Source: Neolecta irregularis DAH-3 (taxonomy: Eukaryota; Ascomycota; Neolectomycetes; Neolectales; Neolectaceae). From it: a stretch of DNA of 11,303 nucleotides. The position numbers were made by a program, and so were the translations under genes. The notes beneath the pieces are model-generated. The model had not been told where the DNA came from, did no database searches, and saw nothing but the letters and a program-made list of their open reading frames with translations. This document shows, piece by piece, positions 1 to 9,374 of this stretch; position 1 is the first letter of the stretch, and each line of letters opens with the position of its first letter. Location: positions 1-11,303 of the forward strand of contig LXFE01003926.1 in NCBI GenBank assembly GCA_001929475.1, written 5' to 3'.

Positions 1-288
1 CTCTTGTTGTTTTATTCTTCTTTGTGTCTGTGTCCAATTACTCGCTATTTCAGCTTTACTATAAGTAGTCCGGTGACCTGGATATACAATGTCCGGAAGT
101 ATTTGCATCCCCTCTCGATATAGTGAAGTTTTTAACAACGATAGGCAGTCAAATGGAACATCCGTGGATTCTAGGACATTGCCAAATCGGCATACCGATT
201 GATCAGCTGACTTGGCTGCAATACCTAATACATATATGCGAATAAGAGAAGAAGGAAGTCAAGTAACAGCCTAACCAGGATAGCTTAT
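1..288. other. 3' flank of PEX16, no gene seen
   Basis: This stretch lies downstream of the PEX16 stop codon on the minus strand. I found no long open frame, no RNA gene signature and no repeat. It presumably holds the PEX16 3' UTR and part of the next intergenic region. A gene ending beyond the left edge cannot be excluded. Confidence 0.5.
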
Positions 289-1527
289 CTATATTGTAGC
301 AGCTAACATGTCAAGTGTGCAACAGGAGGTGACATACTTGTAAAGTAATAATTCTCCCACAAGTACTGATAATCACCAACAACACTCCCAATCAAGCTCA
401 AAATAGCTCCAGTCCCTAATTTTTGGACTATTGATTCTAGATAAGGCCTGTAATGTGAGATGCATAGATCATCCTAAAGTCCTACTTTGTAAGATTTTCG
501 TATCCTGCTCCGCGCAACATCCACCACCACATTTCTCGACCTCGTCTGCGAAGCTCTTCTTTTTCTAATCCAGTTAGAGCCCTCAACCCACCTGGAATAG
601 TCTGTTCAAAGCTTCGCAGAGCTAGATTCCGGGCGGCGAGGTCGATACTTATCCCAATGACCCACGGACGCCAATTCTTTTTGCTATAGCGTTTTAAAAG
701 CAAGGCATACACCAATGGCCGTAGGATATAAAGAATCTCGGCGAATCTTCCCAGACCTTGTACTCGATGGACTAACTGAAAGGGAGGTTTAATATCATCG
801 GCTGTGAGAAGTTTATCGAGGAGAAATGTATTTACGCTCTGAGTTTGCGACAACGACGGAAGCGTGAGGCCTGTTCGAGGAAGTTTAACGGATTGAAGAG
901 CGATTGACGGCGGCGAGTCTTCGATATCGCGTTCTGGAAGTGGAGGATGGAGAAGCGGGCGATAGCTACTTAGGCGTAGCAAGACTAGCCGTAAAGTCGC
1001 CCTGTTTCAATATAAATTTGTGCCTTTGAAAGAATGATTCGTACTTCAATCCTTCGAGAAGAATAATTATGCGCCATTGAACTTTGTTACCACCTTTTCG
1101 AAAAGCAATCATTTCCCAAAGCACCTGGCTGTATCCAAGCATCATAACAAGCCGCGCGAATTTCCTATAAATTCCCGAGCGTGCGAGAAGATGCGTTGTG
1201 TATCGCGCATGCTGCGATTGACCGGGTTTGTGCTGCTGAATTCGCGAAAGGACGGAATCATGATACAAGCCAACAAAATTCAACAGCGTGTATACTGCGC
1301 GCGTCAGCAGCAGCATGAATGGGTGGCATTTTACAAGTCTCGGAGGCGAGTTCCGCATCTTTGAATCTACCTGGGGTGTGGATCAGGAGGATTGTTCATT
1401 CAGAGGGCATACCGGGCAAGACATAGGCCAATGAGCGCAAAGTCGATTCTATGGACGACACCTGGGATGCATTGTGTGCGAGAAAAGACTCGTAGCGACG
1501 AAGCACAGGCACAGCAGGCACAGTCAT
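289..1527 (-). CDS. PEX16: Peroxisome biogenesis factor 16 (peroxin PEX16)
   Basis: PEX16 is a membrane-associated peroxin needed for peroxisome formation and membrane-protein targeting. The spliced model is complement(289..302, 338..447, 486..1001, 1045..1294, 1335..1370, 1413..1527), 1041 nt, 346 residues, close to the family's usual 330-400. Introns are 42, 40, 43, 38 and 35 nt in transcript order. Family landmarks appear in order: ASQVSSIESTLRSLAYVLPG at about 20-39, then RFKDAELASETLYTLLNFVG, GLYHDSVLSR, VQWRIIILLEGLK, SYRPLLHPPLPERD, NWRPWVIGISIDLAARNLAL, and the C-terminal DYQYLWENYYFTTATI. The start is the ATG at 1527, preceded directly by an in-frame TAG. A further 5' exon using that TAG as an acceptor is possible but not needed. 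Exon 2 is 36 nt and the last exon only 14 nt, yet both restore conserved residues. The family assignment and most splice sites are firm. Confidence 0.95.
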
Positions 1528-1838
1528 CTAGCACTAAACGCGGGTTTTTAAAGAAGCAGTATGGTGGAGTAGGTGAACACCGCAATTCACGTGTATATCA
1601 AGATATATCCAGTTGGTCGGTTACCGTTTTGCCATCTCAACTCCAACATAGTGGATATGCAAAGTACAGGTTCTGTCCGCAGTATACGGTACTGGACGAC
1701 TCCACCAAGCACAGGTGACTCTAGACATTTCCAAGTATACTACTAGAAGAGCATCGTAGAAACATCATTAACCAGCAGTTTATCCAATGCAATATGATTA
1801 TGGCTCCTAACGACCTATTTGCCTTATCCCTTACTGTG
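1528..1838. promoter_or_regulatory. PEX16 upstream region and protease 3' flank
   Basis: This 311-base gap separates the PEX16 start codon from the stop codon of the ubiquitin protease. Both genes read on the minus strand, so the gap should hold the protease 3' UTR and the PEX16 promoter. I see no gene in it and no recognisable binding site. An open frame on the plus strand runs into it but has no family resemblance and overlaps PEX16 exon 1. Confidence 0.5.
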
Positions 1839-3562
1839 TTAAGCGGAAATTTTTGGTTTCATGGCATCTTTCCGCTTAACTCTCCTGCCTTCATCTTCTG
1901 CGCTAAACTTGTCCCCAAAGTACCCAAATGAGGACATCACAGACTTGTTCAACGACGGAATTGAAGTAAAAGAGTCGTCACGTTTACGCTTCTGGTGCTT
2001 CTGGTGGAATTTGGAAGGCATCATATTGGGAGGCGGAGTAGGCGAAGGCGTTGGTTGCTGCTGCTGAAGCGCCGACGACGGAAGCGGTTTAGGCAGTATA
2101 GATGGATTCTCGCCATCCAAAGGTTGATTACTAGATGAAGAACCAGAATCTTTTGTCAATGGGCATCCAGACTCCATCCGTTTATAAAGCAGGATGTAAG
2201 CCTGTTGCTGCAAAACTTCTCCGGCTTTAGCAGTCACAACCTGTAATAAATAAGCATCGTCGCGGGAATAAAAGTTTACATGGTTATCATCAAATTCATG
2301 CCAAACATCGGAACTTCCTTTGCAATAAGCGATATAATGACCACTTCTTGTTCCGCCTCCTGAATGGACTATTACGCTGTATAAGCGGTATTTTGTTTCT
2401 GGGTGTGCTTCTCTTCGGCTAGGCACAATATATTTAGAAAGGTCCAAGGTTTCCGAGAATCTAACATAGCGGTTGATTTTTGAACTGTGAGCTGTAAAGC
2501 GCTTAAGATGGAGTGTAAGTATCTGAGGAGCGGTATGGATTTGTGTATGTTTCTGAACTTCCACAAGTTTCGTACACCTGTGATCAGCTTTCTGAATATC
2601 CGTCTGGAATTTTACTTCTCACATTTAAATTTGACGTCGCGAGCAAGTTTCTCGGGGTTTGTAAAGGCAGAGAGAGAATCGTTGATATCGCTCCCCTCCA
2701 CATCTAGCGATAAATCTAAAACCGTTTGAATTGTTTCAGACTTGTAAAGGCAAGTGAGACAGGTGACAATTTGTTTGATGTAGCCTCCAAACATGCGATG
2801 AATAGCCGTTGTCTGTTGAGCTGGGTGGTCTAGGTTTCTAGGCCATGTTCATACTTAACCAAAGCGGAAACATACTTGTAATTGTGTAAAAGTGAATTCT
2901 GCATCGCGTCTATTAAAAGCCGCAAAAACTCATGCGCATCTTCTTGTCGGTAGCTTTTGAAATGTTTTGCAATAACTATTGTATATCAGAATCCAAGCCA
3001 AAAAATGCAAAACCCTTGAGATGTTGAAGGATATCTGTTGGTAGGAAGCTTGCTTTCCTTCCTCCCGAATACACCCTCTTTCCGTGGAATTTCATGGCAC
3101 ATACAACACAGAGGTTGGCACGACCTATTTGTTATAAACTCTACATTATTGCGAGCAAGACTTACACTCTTCATCATGGACTCCTGAGAGAAGATACTCG
3201 ACCATTGGGGGCGTGTGGAGAAGACTTTGTAGTACTGAATTCATGTAGCAAGTATTGCCGGAATTCTGCAAGCCAGGTGACACAGGCCAGACCTTTGACC
3301 ACTGAGTCGACAATTTGTCTTTGGGAAAAAGCTCTCGTGAAGGAACTGGAAGTTTTGTATCTTCAGTCGGTACGAGTTGAGTTGATTTTGAAACATTCTC
3401 GGCTGCGTTGAATGTTGCAGATTCGGGCTGTTGACGGTTGAACGGAGTGTACTTTCCGCCCACAGCGCTACAAAAAGGAGTCGGTTGTTTTATGAACGAG
3501 ACTGGATTGGCCAAAAGGTCTTCCAATGCCGCGGATCGCGACTGGACTATCATCGTGGCCAT
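1839..3562 (-). CDS. Ubiquitin-specific protease, USP36/Dot4 type
   Basis: This is a cysteine deubiquitinase that removes ubiquitin from substrates; USP36 and Dot4/Ubp10 relatives act in the nucleus and nucleolus. The model is complement(1839..2577, 2616..2837, 2876..2975, 3014..3124, 3166..3562), 1569 nt, 522 residues, with introns of 41, 38, 38 and 38 nt. The Cys box GLQNSGNTCYMNS places the catalytic cysteine at about residue 105. RQEDAHEFLRLLIDAMQ follows, then FGGYIKQIVTCLTC and KFKCEKC, whose paired CxxC motifs are likely zinc ligands. The His box HSGGGTRSGHYIAY gives His about 357, and WHEFDDNHV gives the third catalytic residue at about 373-374. The C-terminus is low-complexity, with Ser/Pro/Gln runs and basic stretches (HQKRKRDD, RRVKRKD) that could be nuclear signals. 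The start at 3562 is the first ATG in frame; Met4 at 3553 is an alternative. Confidence 0.95.
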
Positions 3563-3615
3563 ACTTGCAAGGTGGTCAGTCGTTGGCAAGAGGAAAATTT
3601 CTGACACAATAAAAC
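3563..3615. promoter_or_regulatory. 53-bp divergent intergenic region
   Basis: Only 53 bases separate the start codon of the protease on the minus strand from the start codon of TRM9 on the plus strand. An in-frame TAA just before the TRM9 ATG supports that start. The core promoters and 5' UTRs of both genes must therefore overlap each other or extend into the neighbouring coding region. No TATA box is evident. Confidence 0.75.
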
Positions 3616-4385
3616 ATGACTTCAACAGGCATTGAAAAAGATAATGTGCATGCAGTTTATCAACAAATCGCAGGTCATTTCTCGCAGACACGGCACACAG
3701 TACGCGGCCATTCAGAAATTTGGAGTTTTGTTGATGGATTTAGCCGTGGCCTATCGTGAAAAGGTTTCTCGAGGATCAGAACCCTGGAGCCATTGGTCTC
3801 GATGTTGGCTGCGGAAATGGAAAATATCTCGATGTTAACAACGATATATTAATTATCGGGTCAGATAGGTTACAGTAGTACATAAACCTTTTCCACTTAC
3901 AAGTAAAGGAGTTCAAATTTAGTCGATATAGCCAGAACAAAAGGCGAGGCCGTTGTGTCAGATGGCATTGCAATACCTCACCCGGCGTCTCGTTTTGTAC
4001 GATGCCACATAATTTCAAAAAAGAGTTCATTGCATAGGACTTTTGCCTTTCGGTAGCTGTGATACACCATTTTTCGACTACTTCTCGTCGTATGCTAGCC
4101 ATATCGTCGTTACTACAGACTCTTCTATCTAACGGCAGATTGCTTATATATGTTTGGGCACTTGAACAAAAAAGCTCCAGACGAGGCTGGGATGAAGATT
4201 GTGAACAGGATGTTATGGTACCGTGGGTAAATCCACAGGGCGTAACATATCAGAGGTATTACCACCTATATCGCAAAGGAGAACTCGAATACGACGTCTC
4301 TATGGCTGGTGGAAAGGTCCTAGAGAGCGGGTATGAAAAAGATAACTGGTGGGCTATATGCGAGAGAAATATTACCATTCATTGA
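3616..4385 (+). CDS. TRM9: tRNA (uracil-5-)-carboxymethyl methyltransferase TRM9
   Basis: Trm9, acting with the small activator Trm112, uses S-adenosylmethionine to finish mcm5U (and so mcm5s2U) at wobble position 34 of certain tRNAs. The model is join(3616..3699, 3744..3868, 3909..3996, 4038..4385), 645 nt, 214 residues, with introns of 44, 40 and 41 nt. Family landmarks in order are VHAVYQQIAGHFSQTRHT with PWPIV across the first splice, methyltransferase motif I LDVGCGNGKYL at 47-57, IIGSDRSSNLVDIA across the second splice, EAVVSDGIAIPHP, DFCLSVAVIHHFST from residue 100, LLIYVWALEQ, and the Trm9 hallmark EQDVMVPWV ending at 163. The C-terminus, GYEKDNWWAICER, is typical. The protein is at the short end for the family because the linkers are compact. 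No key residue is missing. Confidence 0.96.
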
Positions 4386-5065
4386 TTCAAGTGTCCTTTT
4401 CAACAAAGGCTATATTACTAAAAATGTCAGGAATCTGTCAGTAAATATCTCTATTTCAGTGCGCGAGTTATCTCCTCGAGATCAGTAATAGACAAATCAC
4501 TACAGTGTTGTCCTTCCCCATCGAAAAAGATAGGCTTTTCTCAGCAAGGGACAACATATATCTGTAATTATTGAAGATTATAGTCTAAGGACAACGCCGA
4601 CCCTGCATTAACATTTATCCTTTTTTATTCGAAGAACATAATTTATCCTATGTGCACATCGAATCAGTGAAAAGTACATCTCAGGAATCAAATGTTAAAA
4701 TAACCAAGCTCTTGCGGGCTTTACTTTGCAGATTGGGCGAGATGCAGTGCTTTACCGCAGATATGACCGCATCTGATTAATGCTTGATATCCTATATATA
4801 TAATGATTTTACCAGCTGATGAAGTCGATTCGATACTTACCCCTATGCGTCCTAGCACAATCGAAATTCATATCTAAGAAATCAGTAGTTTTCAAGGACT
4901 ATCACTGGAGATATTGTATGTTGATACACTTGATAATTATGTAAAGATACTCTATCTAACTCATTTCCGTTCACAAACAGGAAAGGCTTAATATCAAGTG
5001 GACATTTTGAAAAAGAAGAAAGTAGACCAACTAGTAATATCTACCATACATGCGCAGCAGTACAA
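4386..5065. other. Convergent intergenic spacer, no gene seen
   Basis: This 680-base AT-rich spacer lies between the 3' end of TRM9 on the plus strand and the 3' end of the 15-exon gene on the minus strand. It has no long open frame on either strand, no tRNA-like element and no obvious repeat. It is expected to hold the two 3' UTRs and polyadenylation signals. Confidence 0.6.
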
Positions 5066-7867
5066 CTAATCGAGCAAATCCGGAGAACGGTCTCGAATCG
5101 GCAATGATTCTAACTGATCAATCGTCTCCAACTGATTCTCGCGTTTTTCCAAATGTCGCATACAATCAGCGATCCACACAGTCTTCTGATTCAACAAATC
5201 GATAAATTCACCAAATCCTGCTCCGTAAACTTTCTCTACGCCAGGGAAAAGGGTGTCCATATCCCATGATGGTTTGACACCAATTGGAAGATGTCTTTGT
5301 GTGGCAAAAGTGTAGTCCCAATTCTGACTAAATACCTTTTTCTTCGTAAGAATAAATGTGGCAGAGGTGTACGAACCGTACAACCCCATCGTTCATCGCC
5401 GATGTCTGCAACTGAAATGGAAACGCCTGCAGGATATTTAATAGCAAGACTGGAGACGTTGGAATGCTCATATTTTGTGATTTCAAATATGTATTCAGAT
5501 GTTGGAAGCCAGTATTTATACTTGAGTTAGATTGTGATGTTTGGCAGATGTTGAATACTCTTGTCTTTACGATGACGTCTTCAACTTGAAGTCCGGGAAG
5601 ATTAGCAAATTTTACTCTATTTTTATCGCTGAATTGTTAGTGTTTGTAGCTGTGAATGATGAAGGTGTGTACTTGAGTTTGACAGTTTTGACAAACTCCC
5701 GTACGATTTCGTCCGTCTCTGCGACTTGTGAAATATGAGCACTCAACTCCCAGCCTAGTCTATTCTAGTTAACTAACCACGGAAAATGGGAACTCGAACC
5801 CAGAACACAACACAAGATTCGTCAATCCCAGAACTTTTCTTTGTCTGGCAAAGACTCGAGGAACCCCAGTAGTCTTATTCGAGTCAAAGTCAACATCAAT
5901 TCGAACCAATGATTTTCGTCCAACGATCCGACATTTAAAGTGGACTGAGAAAGTGGGTTGGGATTCATGCGGTTCGAACGCAATTTTCGCCTCGATAGGT
6001 AGTTGGCAAGCATACCTGTTTTGCGCAAATCTAACTCGTCAAAAAGAAGGTAGAAACGAACCGACGATCTAATCAATTCAGAATGATTCCTCTTGTCTAA
6101 AATCATCCTATTCAAAAAATCTCGCATATTAACCCGTCGTGGTAAGATCCCTTCCGAACATGGCCCTCTTGAAATTAAAACAGAAGAATATGCTGGACAT
6201 ACTGGAAGAAAAGAACTGTCCCAATGTGAACTCGAAACTTTACATCTTCTCGGTAAAATAACAAGTCTTCCAAAACATGTTTCATAGCGCCCCTCATAAG
6301 ACTTTCATTCGCAGTGATATATCTATAATCAACTCTTACCGTTTCAAATAACCATACGCCTGTCTTTCAACTCCGAGCTTTGTTAAAGTATGTGATGGAA
6401 CGGCGGTATTTAAATCCATAGAGACGAGTAAAACACCATCTGGTCCATTTATAGAGAATGTGAGTTGACGTTTTGAGAGATGATGCCGAGTATTCATTTG
6501 GAATAGTGAAAAGCATCTTGAAGGTATTGCAAAGTGAAGATTAATAGGCCATCGAAGTCGAAGATACTGATTTAGATCAACCTGTAAAAAGAAAAGATAG
6601 AATAATACGTACAGCAGCTTGACTGAAATATACATGTCTGATACGACAAAGCGCCTCCTCGACGTTTTTACCACTTACGAGGAATACCTGATATTTTTCA
6701 GTTTATATCGAAAATTTGAGGAAGTGGGACTTTATGTTTCTCGAGGTATCGGATGTATACTTGACACTCTACACGAATATCATCGAGAACCTCGAAATTT
6801 TTCATTCCGCAAGTTTGATACACATCCACTTCATCATCAGGGTACCATAAAAACGCACCCTACCAATGAATCTTTCGTGTGCCCGTATATAATTATACAT
6901 ACCTCGTTTTCAAAGATTTCAGTGTCAGGCGGCGCTTCTCGAAATCTCTTTAATATCTGTTGGGATTCGAGGATTCGGGCCTGGCGTTTTGCTTCGGCAG
7001 GTGTAGGTTCCCTGCCCGGTTTCGCCCATGCATTTGCTCTTCTTGCTCGATATCTTGAATGAAAATCAACTTGATCAACAGTGATTTTCGAATGTGCTTT
7101 AAGATCGGTAATCATCGCATCTACATCTTTCTCAGAGCCCCAGAGATCAATTGTCTATAGCGTCACTTCTGAAAATCCCATTTCGAGGAAGAGAGGATGG
7201 GGGTACGTTTTGTGGGTGGGTAGAGTTGAAGCGGAAAGTAACATTATTTTTAAAAGCGATGTTTCCTAGATGACAGTTTCTCAAACCAAGAAACATTCGA
7301 CGGAACCGGAGCATTGATTCTGGGAATCCACTTTGTGGTGCAGGGAGGACAAAGGTTTCTACGGTTTGATATTTTGCTGTTTGCGGGATGATATACTGTT
7401 TGACGGGATATTACTAGCTTCGACTCTATCCGCGAATTCTCCAATAGGCAGTTGATCTCCATCTTCATTCGTGCGTAGTGAACTTTGATGTCAAGTTATC
7501 AAACTTACCGAAGATTGACAATACTGAGAGGTGGAAGCTGTGTCGTCAAGCTCGTTTTCTTCAGTTGTAATGAACCACAAAGACTGTGATCTACGAAATC
7601 AATACTTGCAATTTATTAGACTGTCTTTTCTCTAGAGTTTCGAGTGTTCTGTCTCTGTGCAGAATGGATGGCTCCCGAAACTGTCCCAGTAACAGTCGAT
7701 GCATCGTCTTCCAAAACTTTATTCCACTTATTTGCATCAAGAAAAGTCGGGCTGTTTGAGTCAATAGATATTGCTGAGCCGTGTATATTTACTCTTCCCC
7801 GATATAAGGTGCTCTTTTTGTGGGCATTTCGTCGAGTTTTAGGGGGTAAGTGAGGTAAGTTTGCCAT
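5066..7867 (-). CDS. Conserved fungal protein of unknown function, 15 exons
   Basis: I do not recognise a named function. The model is complement(5066..5335, 5377..5520, 5559..5628, 5673..5754, 5807..6030, 6066..6167, 6203..6301, 6340..6581, 6613..6687, 6731..6859, 6903..7154, 7207..7376, 7415..7482, 7525..7583, 7622..7867), 2232 nt, 743 residues. All 14 introns (31-52 nt) keep phase. Visible landmarks are FVLPAPQSGFPESML, QVDFHSRYRARRANAW at about 206-221, GAFLWYPDDEVD at 266, VFLVSGKNVEEAL then RIRHVYFSQAA at 309-333, IAFEPHEPKPTFSVHFKCRI near 497, and ERWGCTVFSQNWDYTF with SWDMDTLFPG at 650-686. From memory the order resembles an uncharacterised fungus-only family, possibly DUF7905, with a KH-like segment around 285-333; this is weakly held. 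The first 125 residues are low-complexity and least certain. Three donors begin GTC, so individual junctions need RNA support. There is no signal peptide or membrane segment. The ATG at 7867 is 10 bases from a MITE. Confidence 0.82.
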
Positions 7868-7877
7868 ATCCACACTA

Positions 7878-8012
7878 AGCTCAGCGTCGATTTAACCGTC
7901 ACCCCCATAAACCCGACACAATATCCTAAACCCGACACAATATAAATATATAATAAGAATTCCATATATTGTGTCGGGTTTAGGGGGGTGTCGGTTAAAT
8001 CAGCGCTGAGCT
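7878..8012. mobile_element. 135-bp MITE with 47-bp terminal inverted repeats, TA target
   Basis: Bases 7878..7924 and 7966..8012 are inverted copies of each other, matching at 43 of 47 positions. The ends begin AGCTCAGCG, and the arms contain ATTTAACCG, a run of C and AAACCCGACACAATAT. A TA dinucleotide flanks both sides (7876..7877 and 8013..8014), the target duplication of Tc1/mariner/pogo elements. The centre (7925..7965) is AT-rich and carries no coding capacity, so the element would be non-autonomous. The CCGACNCCCCC core of the arm recalls Fot1/pogo-type fungal repeats, which is memory-based and weak. It lies in the promoter or 5' UTR of the 15-exon gene. Confidence 0.85.
7908..7982. 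repeat. 17-mer present three times inside the MITE
   Basis: The 17-mer TAAACCCGACACAATAT occurs at 7908..7924 and 7927..7943 in direct orientation, 19 bases apart, and at 7966..7982 inverted. The left arm thus has an extra direct copy of its inner end, which the right arm lacks. It could be a duplicated transposase-binding subterminal repeat or a slippage product. Confidence 0.85.
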
Positions 8013-8014
8013 TA

Positions 8015-9374
8015 TAAGGCAACTCTTAATTTTATCACGCTAGAAAAATCACTCTTGTTAGCATCGGTAATATTATACGATGGATATGTGATCGATAGTG
8101 ATCAGAAGTAGAATGTTTATTGGTATCGACGACATCAAGACCAATAGGGATTTGTCCATCCCAGCCGTTTATTTAACACAAACCTTGTGCTGACGATCTG
8201 TTGTGTGTAGATCAAGTGATGTTGACGCCGGTACCCTCGAGTTCCTGCAGCAAGTAAGGATGTTACGCCATTAGCTTAGATAATCTCTCATTAAAGTGCG
8301 CCAATCTGCAAAGTGTTTCAGAAATATTTTATGGGGCTGGCAAATGTGACAATAATGACCCGAGTGCAAGTTTAACGACGGCATTGACAGTTAGGATGAA
8401 GCAGATGTGTTGGGTTGGAATGGGACAGTGGAAATGAATATTTTGGGCGATACATCAACAAACAAGGAGAAAACAAGGGAGTCAGATGATGGCAGTCTAG
8501 TTTATTATTAGAGATAACTGTCGATCTGTATTTTTGGAGCTAGGAAGGGTAGAGGCGAAAGACTGTGGTAAGAAAATAGCCCGAAACGAATTAGCCGTGC
8601 TGTGTCATTGATTGACGAACATAGAATTAACCATACAGCAGGAGTGGTACGAGATGCAGATATGAATTGTGGATATGCAGGATAATGATTATAGAAAAGG
8701 ATGGTGGTGTGACGAGCAAGGGGAGCCGCGGAAGCTAATGGATGGCAGGAAATTGGCAAATGAAAGACGGAGATGCAGAAATGGCAGGTCCGCGTGTCAA
8801 CCAGCGGATGTTAATATTGGAGAATATGACATTCCAGGTGCGGTTCCGGGTCAAAAAGGGGGGTTTTCTTGCAGGGCGGAAGGACAGCGGCAGGAAAAGA
8901 AGCGGCAGGAGTATGCATGGATCGGAGAATTGCAAAGATTTCATCAGTATTTCATTCAAAGCGGCAAAATTGTGCTTGGCGAGAATTCTTCACCGCGAAC
9001 TGCAATAGCAAAGAACACGCATTACCTGGTCTGTCTGTATCTTGTCTGTATGTGAATTAGGGTCTCTTCCTGGTATCTATAGCACCGCCTACCCTTGCTA
9101 AAACCATGCTGCCTACCCTTGCCTCGTTATCTCAGACCCCAGACCGGACCAGGCTGGTGGAGCGGACTTGAAAAAGAAAAGCGGTTTTCTGGAGCAAGTC
9201 GAGTACTCTCTTCACTACCTCCGCCCCCAAAACACTCCCCCCCTCCAACCAATTTCTTTAAACCTCCAGCTGGCTTTTTTGCGACTCCCCCCTCGAACAG
9301 TACTTTTCCACAATTGTCGTTCCATGCTAACCTCCAACCCAGCTGTTCTCCCCGCAAACTCGGCCCTAAAAGCA
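8015..9374. promoter_or_regulatory. Long upstream/leader region of the APSES gene
   Basis: About 1.36 kb separates the MITE from the chosen APSES start. The neighbouring genes diverge, so this DNA holds both upstream regions. The plus strand is strongly purine-rich at about 8690..8925 and then C/T-rich at about 9205..9310; a pyrimidine tract on the coding strand just upstream of the start is common in fungal promoters. Open frames within (for example 8675..9055 plus) have no recognisable features and low-complexity purine-driven composition, so I do not call them genes. Long leaders with upstream ORFs are known for StuA-type genes. Confidence 0.5.
9106..9171 (+). CDS. Possible upstream ORF in the APSES leader (21 aa)
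   Basis: An ATG in good context (ACC before, C after) opens a 21-codon frame that ends in TGA at 9169..9171, about 200 bases before the main start. The peptide is not recognisable. StuA-type transcripts are known to carry regulatory micro-ORFs, so translational control is plausible, but whether this base is transcribed is unknown. Confidence 0.35.
   Translation: MLPTLASLSQTPDRTRLVERT

Noticed and set aside
966-1044. Apparent frameshift splitting PEX16 into two overlapping frames
   Set aside because: A 43-nt GT-AG intron at 1002..1044 joins the parts in phase and restores the family sequence ILLEGLKATLRLVLLRLSS, so the gene is intact.
1077-1718. Plus-strand open frames opposite PEX16
   Set aside because: They are antisense to well-supported PEX16 exons and introns and show no conserved features.
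5336-5400. Apparent frameshift between ERWG and LYGSY in the 15-exon gene
   Set aside because: A 41-nt intron at 5336..5376 removes the LYGSY reading and joins WGCT to VFSQNWDYTF in phase; no frameshift is needed.
5780-5806. tRNA T-arm or B-box-like sequence (TGGGTTCGAGTTCCCA on the minus strand)
   Set aside because: The loop has one base too many, there is no matching A box or acceptor stem, and it falls inside an intron of a coding gene.
8230-8250. Three adjacent restriction palindromes (GGTACC, CTCGAG, CTGCAG) resembling a cloning linker
   Set aside because: Flanks are ordinary intergenic sequence with no vector similarity I recognise. Three palindromic hexamers in 21 bases can occur by chance.
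8675-9055. Plus-strand open frame of about 126 codons upstream of the APSES gene
   Set aside because: No recognisable motif, composition follows a purine-rich DNA tract, and overlapping frames of similar length exist on both strands.
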